From assembly GCA_017448825.1 (NCBI GenBank), contig JAFSKR010000027.1:1-64000 (forward strand): a stretch of 64,000 nucleotides of DNA, given 5' to 3'. The translations under genes and the position numbers were made by a program. The notes under the pieces were generated by a model, which did not search any database, was not told the origin of the DNA, and worked only from the letters and a program-made list of their open reading frames with translations. Of the stretch, positions 25,600 to 35,728 are shown piece by piece (the first letter of the stretch is position 1; every line of letters starts with the position of its first letter). This DNA comes from Bacteroidaceae bacterium (GTDB lineage Bacteria; Bacteroidota; Bacteroidia; Bacteroidales; Bacteroidaceae).

Positions 25600-26583
25600 A
25601 TGAAAAAAGCCTATTTTGTGTATTTATTATTCTGCGTGCTTGTGCAGGTTCCTGACCGGATGAGTGCGGAAGAACCTTTTGTGTTCACCACTGTTTGGAC
25701 AGCGCAGGCAGAGTTTGCGGGCTATTATGTGGCGAAAGAGAAGGGTTTCTATCGTGATGCAGGATTGGATGTGAAGATTCAGCATCCGTCGTTGGCAAGT
25801 TCTGTCTATCATCGTTTGGAAACAGACGAGTGTGACGCGGGGATGTTTGCTTTGATGTCGGCGATGGAACTGAATGCCAACGGTTCGCAGTTGGTGAACA
25901 TCTTTCAGACATCCATGAACAGTAGCTACCTCATCGTGTCGCGCTGGGGAAAGAATCCGTTAACTCAGAAGGGCATCCGCGTGGCAGTGTATAATTCGGA
26001 ACCTAACTACCTGACGCTGATGATGGATAAACGTGAAAAGATGAACTATGACTTTATATATTTCACGGAAGGTGTGAACGTATTTCTTTCAGGTGCGGTA
26101 GATGCGATGGTGGTGGTGAGCTATAATGAATACTATCAGTTATTGCAGGCTGGTTTCAAGATGGATGAGAAAACACTTTACCGTTTCCGCGATCATGGCT
26201 ACAATATCCAAGAGAATGGAGTCTATGTGAAACGTGAGTATTATGAAACCCACCCCAAACAGGTGAAAGCGTTTGCCGATGCCAGCCGGAAAGGATGGGA
26301 GTGGGCGGCAGAACATCCCCAAGAGGCGTTGGATATCGTGATGAAATACGTGAAGGCAGAGAACGTGCCGACCAATCGTGTGATGCAGAAATTGATGCTG
26401 GAGGAAATTCTAAGATTGCAGAAGGATCCCGATTCAGGTAAGCGTGAGTTTAGGGTGCGTCCCGATATGGTGAAGAAAGCCAATCAACTGATGCTTGAAT
26501 GTGGTATGCTGAAGCGTGAAGTGACTTACGATGAGTTGATGGGAATGGGGGGGACCGATAGCAAGAAAGGAGGATTGAAATGA
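25600..26583 (+). CDS. NMT1/THI5-like periplasmic substrate-binding protein
   Basis: About 327 residues with a signal peptide ending near RMSAEE. The mature protein is a type II binding protein of the SsuA/THI5/NMT1 group: TVWTAQAEFAGYYVAKEKGFYRDAGLDV is the hallmark, followed by DAGMFALMSAM and the hinge strand RVAVYNSEPNY, with VDAMVVVSYNEYYQLLQAGF in lobe 2. Such proteins bind pyrimidines, sulfonates, taurine or riboflavin-like ligands; the ligand here is unknown. No ABC permease or ATPase is adjacent. Instead it overlaps the first of two Cache-domain sensors by 4 bp (ATGA), suggesting a signalling rather than transport role. ATG 25600 is chosen (10 nt after AGGAGG); 25594 is possible. Confidence 0.9.
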   Translation: MKKAYFVYLLFCVLVQVPDRMSAEEPFVFTTVWTAQAEFAGYYVAKEKGFYRDAGLDVKIQHPSLASSVYHRLETDECDAGMFALMSAMELNANGSQLVNIFQTSMNSSYLIVSRWGKNPLTQKGIRVAVYNSEPNYLTLMMDKREKMNYDFIYFTEGVNVFLSGAVDAMVVVSYNEYYQLLQAGFKMDEKTLYRFRDHGYNIQENGVYVKREYYETHPKQVKAFADASRKGWEWAAEHPQEALDIVMKYVKAENVPTNRVMQKLMLEEILRLQKDPDSGKREFRVRPDMVKKANQLMLECGMLKREVTYDELMGMGGTDSKKGGLK

Positions 26584-28073
26584 CGATTATTAATTACATA
26601 CGGCAATCGTTGGCAGCTCGACTCAGTATATGGATTATTGTCTGCGTGGTGGCATTGTTTATAACAGCATTGGGCATCTTGTTCCATTATTCACGCATAG
26701 CCGTCAAGGACGAAGCGATGGAAAAGGCGACGCAGACGTTGGAGGGTACATTGCTCCATGTGGAAAGCACCTTGCGAGAGGTTGAGGTGGCTGCTGACAA
26801 TATGAAATGGCTCGTGGAACAACATATTGACTCTCCCGATTCAATGTATGTGTTTAGTGCTAAAATACTGGAAAATAACCCCCACTTGAATGGTTGTTCC
26901 ATTGCGTTTGAACCCTATTATTATCCTGAAATGGGACGCTATTTTTCTGCTTATTCTTATAACGGAGGCAATTTTATCGAAACCGAGCAGGAGGGGAACG
27001 ATCTGTATGAATACTATTGTATGGATTGGTATCTGATTCCGAAATTGCTTGAACGCCCCTACTGGGTGGAACCGTTCCGCGAGCAAGATACAGGGGGCAT
27101 TCAGGTGGCTGATGTCATCACCTCTTATTGCCAACCTATCCGCAATCGTGAAAATCGTGTGGTGGGTATCCTGTCGGTGGACCTTTCGCTTGATTGGTTC
27201 AGCAAGACCATTTCGAACACCAAGCCCTTTCCAAACTCCTATAGCATCCTGTTGGGCAAGGGTGGTACCTTCTTGGTTCACCCCGATTCAACAAAACTCT
27301 TCTATCAAACAATTTTTACCGCTACGCTTGAAGAACCAGATACCGTCATGACAGCTCTGGGCGAGGCAATGCTTGCAGGAGAAAGTGGACATAAAGAGTT
27401 CAAAGATGAGAAAGGGGAGAATTTTTATGTCTTTTATAAGCCCTTTAGCCATACGGGTTGGAGTGTTGCCATAGTGTGCTCTGAGAAAGACATCTTCGAG
27501 CCATACAATAGTTTGCAAACCTATTTGATGATTATTGCCATCACAGGACTTATCCTGTTGCTTTTCTTCTGTGTGTTCATCATTCGTAAAGATCTTAAAC
27601 CTCTCAAAGCGTTGGCGCAGTCAGCACAACGCATCACGGATGGTAATTATTCGGAAGTGGTGCCAGACAGTCATCGTTGCGATGAAATAGGCCACTTGCA
27701 GCACAGTTTCGCTAAGATGCGGAAATCGTTGGCTGAACACATCGGAAAAATGGAAAGTGTCACCGAGATACTGACGCAACGCAACCGTGAACTCATGCGT
27801 GCTAACGAACTGGCACAAGAGGCTGACCGTGTGAAGACTGCATTTATCAATAATATGACAGACCAGATGGCTCCCCCCGTGAGCGTTATTGCCTCCGAAA
27901 GCGACATCATTCGTGAGAAGTATGGCGAGTTCTCAGAGGAAGATATGAAAGCACACGTGGACATCATGTTGGAGAATACAGAAACAATCACCCGTCTGCT
28001 GAATCAGTTACTTGACGCTTCCGAGCATGGAACGCCGTCAACATTGTCTAATGAAGAAATTGCTGCATCATGA
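26580..28073 (+). CDS. Cache-HAMP sensor with degenerate HisKA domain and no ATPase (pseudokinase)
   Basis: 497 residues. A first membrane helix (~13-35) and second (~313-335) bracket a ~275-residue periplasmic double-Cache domain (CSIAFEPYYYPE, VVGILSVDLSLDWF, TFLVHPDSTKLFYQT). A HAMP domain (~336-390) and a dimerisation helix follow. The HisKA segment aligns as KTAFINNMTDQMAPPV, where kinases have KTAFxxxxxHxxRTPL: the phosphoacceptor His is Asp428 and the RTPL turn is lost. The protein ends after the second HisKA helix with no HATPase domain. It cannot be an ordinary histidine kinase. Overlaps both neighbours by 4 bp. Confidence 0.93.
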   Translation: MTIINYIRQSLAARLSIWIIVCVVALFITALGILFHYSRIAVKDEAMEKATQTLEGTLLHVESTLREVEVAADNMKWLVEQHIDSPDSMYVFSAKILENNPHLNGCSIAFEPYYYPEMGRYFSAYSYNGGNFIETEQEGNDLYEYYCMDWYLIPKLLERPYWVEPFREQDTGGIQVADVITSYCQPIRNRENRVVGILSVDLSLDWFSKTISNTKPFPNSYSILLGKGGTFLVHPDSTKLFYQTIFTATLEEPDTVMTALGEAMLAGESGHKEFKDEKGENFYVFYKPFSHTGWSVAIVCSEKDIFEPYNSLQTYLMIIAITGLILLLFFCVFIIRKDLKPLKALAQSAQRITDGNYSEVVPDSHRCDEIGHLQHSFAKMRKSLAEHIGKMESVTEILTQRNRELMRANELAQEADRVKTAFINNMTDQMAPPVSVIASESDIIREKYGEFSEEDMKAHVDIMLENTETITRLLNQLLDASEHGTPSTLSNEEIAAS

Positions 28074-29989
28074 AAAATCCTATTACATACATACGGCACT
28101 CGTTGTCCCTTCAGCTTTCACTGTGGATTCTCATCTTCGCAGTGCTCATCTTCGTTATATCCTTGGGATTCCTTTTTATCCGTACTCGTGAGTATATCCG
28201 CCAAGATGCTTTCGAACGAGCAGAGAAAGTGTTGAATAACACGGCACTCAGTGTGGCTGAGATATTGAATGAAGTGGAGATTGCTACAGCTAACGCGGAT
28301 TGGATGGTGAGACGGCATTTGTATCCAGACTCTATTGCGACTTATTCACGGCGTGTTTTGATACAGAACCCAAACATCTACGGATGTTCGATTGCGTTTG
28401 AACCTTATTACTTTACAGAAAAGGGACAATATTATTCCATCTATTCGGGACGTGAGGATGTCGATTCCATTGAGACCGAACAGGAAGGTAGCGACAATTA
28501 CCGTTATTTCGGCAAGGATTGGTATAAAATTCCCATGGAGCGTAAGGAAGCTTGCTGGGTGGATCCATATTATGACTATTATCTTGACACCGCTTATGTG
28601 AAAGAAATGATTACGTCTTATTGCAAGCCGTTTACCGATCTACAAGGACGCTACATCGGTGTCATTTCCACGGACCTTTCGCTCAAATGGCTTTCAGAGA
28701 CCATTTCAGCGAAGAAGCCCTCACCTCGTTCCTACTGCATCATGTTGGGCAAGGAGGGCAACTACTTGGTTCATCCCGACACGACAAAGTTGGTTTATCA
28801 GACCATTTTCACGGGAGCCTCTCCTGAAAAAGATGCTGACCGAATTTGGTTGGGACGTGATATGGTGGCTGGCAAGGAAGGAATGAGAAAAATCACCATT
28901 GATGGTGAATCGTGTTATGTGTTCTTCCGTCCATCAACACGCACGGGATGGAGTTTAGCTGTGGTTTATCCAGAAAGTGAGATGTTCAGAGGCTACAACC
29001 GTCTTTTCTACATTGTTCTTGGCATCATTGTCATCGGATTGCTGCTCATGCTTTTCTTCTGTCGGCAGATTGTCAACAAGGCTCTTGTGCCTGTCAACCA
29101 GTTGGCTCACCAGGCTCGTCACATTGCTGCTGGCAACTACGACGAGAGATTGCCTAAGAGCCAGCGTGTTGATGCGGTGGGAAGGTTACAGAATAGTTTT
29201 TCCTCCATGCAACAAGCCATCTCCACCCATATTAATGACATCCAAAAGATGAACCAAGAGATTGAGCTGCGCAACGAAGAATTGGTTCATGCCAATCAGT
29301 TGGCGCATGAGGCCGACCTGAAGAAAACCGCCTTCATGCAAGATGTCACCCATCAGGTGCGTACACCACTCAACATCATCACGGGATTCGCTCAAGTGCT
29401 CCGGGAGGGCAGTCAATTTGTCACGGAAGAAGAAATGGTGACCATCATCGACGCCATGCAGGAAAACTCCAAGAATATCACGGGCATCATCAGCATGCTG
29501 ATGGCGGCTTCTTATATTGAAACACATACGATTGAGTCGGAAGATGACGTCCTCTGCAATGACCTGTGTCGCGAGGTGGCAAATGCCCTCCGTCTGAAGA
29601 ACCCTGATACGGTTAAGATGCAGGTGATAACCGATGTGCCCGATGAACTCACCATCTGCACCAACCGCGAGTTCCTCAAGAAAATTTTGCAGGAGTTGCT
29701 TGACAATGCCAACCGATTCACACGCGAGGGGCATATTGCGATTGGTTGTACGCTCAATGACAACGACACCATCAATTTCATCGTTACCGATACGGGCATA
29801 GGCATTGCCGAAGAAGACCATCAGCGCATCTTCGCCCAGTTCACGAAACTTGACGACTTCACAGATGGAATAGGTCTCGGTCTTACACTCTGCAAACGTG
29901 TCGCCCTCATGCTCGGAGGTGATCTCAACATCGATGCGGGTTACACAAAGGGAGCACAGTTCATCTTGACCTTGCCGTTGAAGAAATGA
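28070..29989 (+). CDS. Cache-HAMP hybrid-type sensor histidine kinase (intact)
   Basis: 639 residues, paralogous along its first ~480 residues to the upstream gene: same double-Cache landmarks (CSIAFEPYYFTE, YIGVISTDLSLKWL, YLVHPDTTKLVYQT) and HAMP. The HisKA domain has phosphoacceptor His428 in DVTHQVRTPLNII. The HATPase domain has an N-box (ELLDNANRF, Asn546), G1 (DTGIGI, Asp574), F-box (FAQF) and G2 (GIGLGL). No receiver domain is attached and no response regulator gene is adjacent, so the partner is elsewhere. It probably receives a signal from the NMT1-like protein encoded two genes upstream; that link is inferred from translational coupling. Confidence 0.93.
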   Translation: MKNPITYIRHSLSLQLSLWILIFAVLIFVISLGFLFIRTREYIRQDAFERAEKVLNNTALSVAEILNEVEIATANADWMVRRHLYPDSIATYSRRVLIQNPNIYGCSIAFEPYYFTEKGQYYSIYSGREDVDSIETEQEGSDNYRYFGKDWYKIPMERKEACWVDPYYDYYLDTAYVKEMITSYCKPFTDLQGRYIGVISTDLSLKWLSETISAKKPSPRSYCIMLGKEGNYLVHPDTTKLVYQTIFTGASPEKDADRIWLGRDMVAGKEGMRKITIDGESCYVFFRPSTRTGWSLAVVYPESEMFRGYNRLFYIVLGIIVIGLLLMLFFCRQIVNKALVPVNQLAHQARHIAAGNYDERLPKSQRVDAVGRLQNSFSSMQQAISTHINDIQKMNQEIELRNEELVHANQLAHEADLKKTAFMQDVTHQVRTPLNIITGFAQVLREGSQFVTEEEMVTIIDAMQENSKNITGIISMLMAASYIETHTIESEDDVLCNDLCREVANALRLKNPDTVKMQVITDVPDELTICTNREFLKKILQELLDNANRFTREGHIAIGCTLNDNDTINFIVTDTGIGIAEEDHQRIFAQFTKLDDFTDGIGLGLTLCKRVALMLGGDLNIDAGYTKGAQFILTLPLKK

Positions 29990-30108
29990 TGCTTTCCCTC
30001 CCCCTAGTCCTGTTCTGAAAAGGGAAACTTTGTGGAGTGCGGAGGGATTATCGTGGTGTTTTTTGCAAAAAGTTCAGCAGACAGGGACATTATGCCGCAA
30101 GAAATTTG

Positions 30109-30116
30109 TACCTTTG
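30109..30116 (+). promoter_or_regulatory. -7 box of the aminotransferase-ABC permease operon
   Basis: TACCTTTG at 30109-30116, 40 bp before the start at 30156. The upstream 100 bp include an imperfect inverted repeat (TTTCCCT...AGGGAAA, ~29993-30030) that may end the sensor kinase transcript. Confidence 0.55.
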
Positions 30117-30155
30117 CAGTCAGATTGTACAAAATCAGAAAGACAAACAGAAGAC

Positions 30156-31358
30156 ATGCCTAAAATTTCAATACGAGGAACGGAGATGCCCAGTTCGCCG
30201 ATTCGCAAACTGGCACCTTTGGCAGAAGACGCTAAGAAGCGTGGCATTAAGGTGTATCACCTGAACATTGGTCAGCCCGACCTGCCCACTCCGCAGGTGG
30301 CACTGGATGCCATCAAGAACATCGACCGTAAGATTTTGGAGTACAGCCCTTCGCAGGGCTATCGTAGTTATCGCGAAAAGTTGGTGAACTACTATGCCAA
30401 GTATGATATCAACCTGACGGCTGATGACATCATCATCACCAGTGGCGGTAGCGAAGCTGTGCTGTTCTCGTTCCTTGCCTGTCTGAACCCAGGTGACGAA
30501 ATCATCGTGCCCGAACCCGCCTATGCCAACTACATGGCGTTTGCCATCTCGGCAGGAGCGGTTATCCGTACGATAGCAACAACAATTGATGAAGGCTTCT
30601 CGCTCCCTAAAGTGGAGAAATTTGAGGAACTCATCAACGAACGTACTCGTGCCATCCTCATCTGTAACCCTAACAACCCGACGGGCTATCTTTACACGCG
30701 TCGTGAGATGAACCAGATTCGCGACCTTGTGAAGAAGTACGACCTCTACCTCTTTTCCGATGAAGTGTATCGTGAGTTCATCTACACGGGTTCTCCTTAC
30801 ATTTCTGCGTGCCATCTGGAAGGCATCGAGCAGAATGTGGTGCTGATTGACTCCGTGTCGAAGCGATATAGTGAGTGCGGCATCCGCATTGGTGCCCTCA
30901 TCACTAAGAATGAGGAAATCCGCAAGGCCGTGATGAAGTTCTGTCAGGCACGTCTGAGTCCTCCACTTATCGGTCAGATAGCTGCTGAAGCAAGTTTGGA
31001 TGCACCAGAAGAGTACAGCCGTGATGTGTATGACGAGTATGTGGAACGGCGCAAGTGCTTGATTGACGGTTTGAACCGCATCCCTGGTGTCTATTCTCCC
31101 ATCCCGATGGGTGCGTTCTACACCGTGGCAAAACTACCAGTCGATGATTGTGAAAAATTCTGTGCGTGGTGCCTCTCCGACTTCAACTATGAGGGTGAGA
31201 CGGTGATGATGGCACCTGCATCAGGTTTCTACACCACACCAGGTTCGGGTAAGAACGAGGTGCGCATTGCCTACGTGCTGAAAAAGGAAGACCTGCTACG
31301 TGCCCTCTATGTGTTAAGAAAAGCATTGGAAGCCTATCCTGGTAGAGTGAGAGAATAG
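30156..31358 (+). CDS. PLP-dependent class I/II aminotransferase (aspartate-type)
   Basis: 400 residues from ATG 30156 (MPKISIRG). Fold-type I landmarks: IGQPDLPTP, YSPSQGYRSYREKL, GGSEAVLFSF, the NPNNPTG turn, LFSDEVYREF, and the PLP lysine in SVSKRYSECGIRIG; the C-terminal arginine region is VRIAYV. It transfers amino groups between an amino acid and a 2-oxo acid; the relatives are annotated as aspartate or broad-range aminotransferases. The longer frame from 30030 crosses the -7 box and is rejected. Four bp upstream of the ABC permease gene. Confidence 0.92.
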   Translation: MPKISIRGTEMPSSPIRKLAPLAEDAKKRGIKVYHLNIGQPDLPTPQVALDAIKNIDRKILEYSPSQGYRSYREKLVNYYAKYDINLTADDIIITSGGSEAVLFSFLACLNPGDEIIVPEPAYANYMAFAISAGAVIRTIATTIDEGFSLPKVEKFEELINERTRAILICNPNNPTGYLYTRREMNQIRDLVKKYDLYLFSDEVYREFIYTGSPYISACHLEGIEQNVVLIDSVSKRYSECGIRIGALITKNEEIRKAVMKFCQARLSPPLIGQIAAEASLDAPEEYSRDVYDEYVERRKCLIDGLNRIPGVYSPIPMGAFYTVAKLPVDDCEKFCAWCLSDFNYEGETVMMAPASGFYTTPGSGKNEVRIAYVLKKEDLLRALYVLRKALEAYPGRVRE

Positions 31359-31362
31359 GGCA

Positions 31363-32610
31363 ATGTCTTTTGAACCTTTCATAGCAAAACGTATTTACGC
31401 AGACAAATCTAAGGACGGGGAACGGTTTTCCCGTCCTGCCATTCGTATCGCCATGTTGGGCGTGGCGATAGGGGTGGCGGTGATGCTTGTCAGCCTTGCC
31501 GTCGTGCTGGGTTTCAAACATGAGGTGAGTTCGAAAGTGATAGGTTTTGGTAGTCATATTCAGGTGCTGAGTTTGACACAGAACCAGAACTACGAGATGC
31601 TGCCCGTCTTGACGAACGACACCTTGATTCGGAAGGTGAAGAAAGTGCGTGGCACCGACCACATCCAACGTTTCGCCACCAAGCTCGGCATCCTGAAAAC
31701 GGACGAGAATTTTCGTGGGTTGACTTTCAAGGGAGTGGGGGAAGATTACGACCTCGGCTTCTTTCGTCAGTGCCTCGTCGAAGGTAAAATGCCCAACTTC
31801 TCTTCCAGGGAAGCAACGAACGAGCTCCTGATGTCGAAGAAAGTGGCAAATGACCTTGGGGTTCGTGTGGGAGACAAAATCTTTGCCTATTTCATGGGCG
31901 AGGAATCCATGCGGGCTCGCCGCGTCAAGGTGGCAGGCATCTTTGCCACCAACATGAATGACTACGACAAGAACTATGTCATTACCGACATTTATACAGT
32001 ACGGAAACTTAACGGATGGGACGAGGAAATGTCATCGGGTTTGGAAGTCACCGTCAAGGATTTCGACCAAGTGGATGCACTTGCCCGACAGATGCAGTTT
32101 CTGCATCAGGGTGTCGATAGAAACGGGGTCACCTACGGTGTCTTCAGCATCAAGGACATCGCCGCCCACACTTTCTCGTGGCTGGCGGTGCTCGACATGA
32201 ACGTGGTGATGATTCTGGTGCTGATGATTCTGGTGAGTGCCTTCACTGTAGTGAGTGGACTGCTTATCATCATGCTTGAACGTATCAACATGATAGGCAT
32301 CCTGAAAGTGCTCGGGGCCACCAACGTGTCCGTGCGTCGCATCTTCATCCAGTTCAGCCTCATGCTGGTGGGCAAAGGCCTTGTGTGGGGTAACATCGTG
32401 GGGCTGCTCCTTTGTTGGATTCAGCAGCAGTTCCGTCTCATCTCCCTCGATGCCTCCGTCTATTACATTGACTCCGTGCCCATCCAGTTCAATTGGTGGA
32501 TGATTTTGGGCATCAATATAGCGACTTTTCTCATTTCCACGCTCGTCATCTGGGGCAGTTCCCATCTCATCAGCATAGGCAAGCCTTCGGAAACGATTCG
32601 CTACGAATAA
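31363..32610 (+). CDS. ABC transporter permease, LolC/LolE-like
   Basis: 415 residues with four predicted membrane helices: one after the N-terminus (IAMLGVAIGVAVMLVSLAVVLG) and three in the C-terminal half (VVMILVLMILVSAFTVVSGLLI, LMLVGKGLVWGNIVGLLLCW, WWMILGINIATFLISTLVIW). The ~200-residue periplasmic MacB/core domain lies between. FIAKRIYADKSKDGERFSRPAIRIA is typical of the LolC/E family, which extracts lipoproteins from the inner membrane. No ATPase (LolD) is adjacent, so it must partner with one encoded elsewhere. Confidence 0.92.
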   Translation: MSFEPFIAKRIYADKSKDGERFSRPAIRIAMLGVAIGVAVMLVSLAVVLGFKHEVSSKVIGFGSHIQVLSLTQNQNYEMLPVLTNDTLIRKVKKVRGTDHIQRFATKLGILKTDENFRGLTFKGVGEDYDLGFFRQCLVEGKMPNFSSREATNELLMSKKVANDLGVRVGDKIFAYFMGEESMRARRVKVAGIFATNMNDYDKNYVITDIYTVRKLNGWDEEMSSGLEVTVKDFDQVDALARQMQFLHQGVDRNGVTYGVFSIKDIAAHTFSWLAVLDMNVVMILVLMILVSAFTVVSGLLIIMLERINMIGILKVLGATNVSVRRIFIQFSLMLVGKGLVWGNIVGLLLCWIQQQFRLISLDASVYYIDSVPIQFNWWMILGINIATFLISTLVIWGSSHLISIGKPSETIRYE

Positions 32611-32906
32611 TACGTTTGCGAATTAACAAGAGATTTCTTTATCTTCCAAACTTTTCTCCAACTTTTTTCATTTCGGAGAGGTGGTTTCGCTTAAGGCGGC
32701 TATGCCTAAATGAAAAATGATAAATGAGAAATGATAATGGTGGTCTTCATCTGAGTCGGATGATGAAATGCTGGAGTGTGATGGTAAATAGGCCAGAGTG
32801 AAGGTTTTTGTGGGTGAAAAACAGGGTTTGTTGTGACAAACTTGGGCTTTCCTTGTGGCAATATGTGGAAAAATGCTTACCTTTGCAAGTCAAAAATTAA
32901 AAACCA
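32611..32906. other. Intergenic region with AATGA-type repeats and valS promoter
   Basis: The 296-bp stretch contains a short degenerate direct repeat of AAATGA(T/G)A units at ~32708-32740 and the valS -7 box TACCTTTG at 32878-32885, with TTG at 32853-32855 as a possible -33. No reading frame of interest and no terminator for the permease gene is visible. Confidence 0.6.
32878..32885 (+). promoter_or_regulatory. valS -7 promoter box
   Basis: TACCTTTG, 22 bp before the valS ATG, with TTG at 32853-32855 upstream. The very short leader leaves no room for a T-box or other long leader regulator. Confidence 0.6.
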
Positions 32907-35654
32907 ATGGAATTAGCGAAAAATTATAGTCCCTCCGAGGTGGAGGGCAAGTGGTACCAGTATTGGATTGACCACAAACTCTTTGCCAGTAAGCCAGATA
33001 GCCGTGAACCCTATACGATTGTGATTCCGCCACCCAACGTGACGGGTGTTCTTCACATGGGTCACATGCTCAACAATACGATTCAGGATATTCTCATCCG
33101 TAAGGCACGTATCGATGGCAAGAATGCCTGTTGGGTGCCAGGCACTGACCATGCTTCCATCGCTACGGAGGCAAAGGTGGTGAATCGACTGGCAGAACAG
33201 GGCATTAAGAAGCGCGACCTGACTCGCGAGGAGTTTCTGAAGCATGCATGGGCATGGACAGACGAACATGGTGGCATCATCTTGAAGCAGCTGCGTCGTC
33301 TGGGTGCGTCGTGCGATTGGGACAGAACGGCCTTCACGATGGACGAGAAGCGTAGCGAGAGTGTGCTGAAGGTATTTGTTGACCTCTACAAGAAGGGACT
33401 GATTTATCGTGGTCTCCGCATGGTGAACTGGGATCCGAAGGCACAGACGGTGCTTTCCACAGAAGAGGTGATTTATCGTGATGAGAAGAGCCATCTCTTT
33501 CACTTGAAGTATTATGTGGCTGACCCAGAGAATCTCACCGCTGTAGGCAGTAAGGTCTCTATTGAAACTTTGGAACAGGAGGGTAACATTATCCACAAGG
33601 ATGCCAAAGGCTACTACGCTGTGGTAGCTACCACTCGTCCTGAGACCATCATGGGCGACACCGCCATGTGTATCAATCCTAAAGACCCGAAGAACCAGTG
33701 GTTGAGGGGTCACAAGGTGATTGTGCCGTTGGTGAACCGTGTGATTCCTGTCATCGAAGACCGCTATGTGGATATCGAGTTCGGAACGGGCTGTTTGAAA
33801 GTGACTCCTGCCCACGATGTGAATGACTATGCGCTGGGTAAGGCACACAACCTCGATACCATCGACATCTTCAACCCCGATGGCACGCTCTCAGAGGAGG
33901 CTGGGCTGTATGTGGGTATGGACAGAATGGATGTGCGCAAGCAAATCACCATCGACTTGAAAGAGGCAGGGCTGATGGAGAAGGTGGAAGACTATGATAA
34001 TAAGGTGGGCTACTCGGAACGCAACCAAGACACGGCAGTGGAGCCTCGTCTCTGCAAGCAGTGGTTCCTCTCGATGAAGCACTTTGCCGACATTGCCCTG
34101 CCGCCAGTGTTGGAGGGAAAGATTAAGTTCTATCCCACCAAATATGTGAACACCTACCGCAACTGGATGGAGAACATTCAGGACTGGTGCATCAGTCGCC
34201 AGCTTTGGTGGGGACACCGCATCCCTGCATACTTCCTGCCTACAGCTGAAGGGGAGGAGGAGAAGTATGTGGTGGCACTCACTCCCGAGGAGGCTCTTGA
34301 AGAGGCGCGTAAGATAAAGGGTTTTGAGAACATCACCATCGACCAGTTGCGTCACGACGAGGACGCACTTGACACGTGGTTCTCTTCGTGGCTGTGGCCT
34401 ATCTCTCTCTTCGACGGCATCAACAACCCTGGCAACGAGGAAATCAACTACTATTATCCTACTTGCGACCTTGTGACGGCTCCCGACATCATTTTCTTCT
34501 GGGTAGCTCGCATGATTATGGCAGGCGAGGAGTATCTGAAGGATGTGCCTTTCCGCAATGTGTATTTCACAGGCGTGGTGCGCGATAAGTTGGGGCGGAA
34601 GATGTCGAAGTCGTTGGGTAATTCTCCTGACCCCATAGGGCTGATTGAGAAGTATGGTGCCGACGGTGTGCGCATGGGCATGTTGCTTTCCGCTCCTGCT
34701 GGCAACGACATTCTTTTCGACGAGCAGCTCTGTCAGCAGGGTGCCGCCTTCTGCAACAAAATTTGGAACGCGTTCCGACTGGTGCAGGGATGGGAAGTGA
34801 AGGACGACCTTGAGCAACCCGAGAGCAACCGAAAGACCATTGCATGGATGGAGGCAACCATCAAGACGACACTTGTGGAAATCAACAACCTCTATGCGAG
34901 ATACCGTCTCAACGAAGCCTTGATGACCGTCTTCAAGCTCTTCACTGACGAGTTCTCTGGCTGGTATCTCGAAATGATTAAGCCTGCTTATCAGGCACCG
35001 ATTGACGCGGAGACCTACAAGGTAACCCTTGGGTTCTTCGAGCAACTGATGAAGATTATCCACCCCTTCATGCCATTCATCACCGAAGAACTGTATCAGC
35101 ACATCGCTGAGCGCAAGGAGGGGGAGAGCATCATGGTGGATACGCTCATTCTTGATGCACCAACGGAAGCTGACGCACGTCTCATTGCTCAGTTTGAAGA
35201 GGCAAAGCAAGTCATCTCGGGTGTCCGTGCCGTTCGTCAGAGCAAGAACATCTCACCACGCGAACCTCTTACCTTGGAGGTTGTAATTGCTGAAGATGCT
35301 TGCAATGTGACCAAGAATCCTTCCCTTGGTGCTGTCATCAAGAAGATGGCCTCGCTTGCTGATATTCAGTATGTTCAGACGAAGAGCGACGGCACATCCA
35401 CATTCCTTATTGGCACAACGGAGTATGCAGTGCAACTAGGCAACCTCATTGACGCTGAAGCTGAGATTCAGAAGATGGAGGCAGAATTGAAGCACCTGCA
35501 AGGTTTCCTTATCAGCGTACAGAAGAAACTGGGCAACGAACGTTTCGTCGCCAACGCTCCTGTACAGGTCGTGGAACTTGAACGCAAGAAGCAGAGCGAT
35601 GCCGAAACGAAGATTGCTGCACTCACCGAAAGCATCGCAAAACTGAAAAAATAA
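32907..35654 (+). CDS. valS: Valyl-tRNA synthetase
   Basis: 915 residues, normal for class Ia ValRS. Signature 1 is [15 protein letters not shown] and signature 2 [14 protein letters not shown]. The editing (CP1) domain has [19 protein letters not shown] and the [16 protein letters not shown] motif. [16 protein letters not shown] and the C-terminal coiled-coil ([29 protein letters not shown]) are characteristic of ValRS rather than IleRS. It charges tRNA-Val and hydrolyses mischarged Thr-tRNA-Val. Confidence 0.98.
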   Translation: MELAKNYSPSEVEGKWYQYWIDHKLFASKPDSREPYTIVIPPPNVTGVLHMGHMLNNTIQDILIRKARIDGKNACWVPGTDHASIATEAKVVNRLAEQGIKKRDLTREEFLKHAWAWTDEHGGIILKQLRRLGASCDWDRTAFTMDEKRSESVLKVFVDLYKKGLIYRGLRMVNWDPKAQTVLSTEEVIYRDEKSHLFHLKYYVADPENLTAVGSKVSIETLEQEGNIIHKDAKGYYAVVATTRPETIMGDTAMCINPKDPKNQWLRGHKVIVPLVNRVIPVIEDRYVDIEFGTGCLKVTPAHDVNDYALGKAHNLDTIDIFNPDGTLSEEAGLYVGMDRMDVRKQITIDLKEAGLMEKVEDYDNKVGYSERNQDTAVEPRLCKQWFLSMKHFADIALPPVLEGKIKFYPTKYVNTYRNWMENIQDWCISRQLWWGHRIPAYFLPTAEGEEEKYVVALTPEEALEEARKIKGFENITIDQLRHDEDALDTWFSSWLWPISLFDGINNPGNEEINYYYPTCDLVTAPDIIFFWVARMIMAGEEYLKDVPFRNVYFTGVVRDKLGRKMSKSLGNSPDPIGLIEKYGADGVRMGMLLSAPAGNDILFDEQLCQQGAAFCNKIWNAFRLVQGWEVKDDLEQPESNRKTIAWMEATIKTTLVEINNLYARYRLNEALMTVFKLFTDEFSGWYLEMIKPAYQAPIDAETYKVTLGFFEQLMKIIHPFMPFITEELYQHIAERKEGESIMVDTLILDAPTEADARLIAQFEEAKQVISGVRAVRQSKNISPREPLTLEVVIAEDACNVTKNPSLGAVIKKMASLADIQYVQTKSDGTSTFLIGTTEYAVQLGNLIDAEAEIQKMEAELKHLQGFLISVQKKLGNERFVANAPVQVVELERKKQSDAETKIAALTESIAKLKK

Positions 35655-35673
35655 GTTATAGAGTAAGGAAGAC

Positions 35674-35708
35674 TGGCACTCAGTGTCAGCCTTTCTTGTA
35701 CTCTTTTT
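35674..35708 (+). terminator. Putative terminator after valS
   Basis: Imperfect hairpin AGGAAGACTGGCAC (35675-) / GTGTCAGCCTTTCTT with a 3-nt loop, followed by GTACTCTTTTT. It ends 20 bp before the peptidase ATG. The stem has several mismatches. Confidence 0.55.
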
Positions 35709-35728
35709 AGAGAAAGGACTGTAGAATA

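Noticed and set aside
25600..26583. The NMT1-like protein as part of a normal ABC importer
   Set aside because: No permease or ATPase genes flank it, and it is coupled to sensor genes instead.
33891..35210. 439-codon minus-strand ORF opposite valS
   Set aside because: Antisense shadow of valyl-tRNA synthetase.
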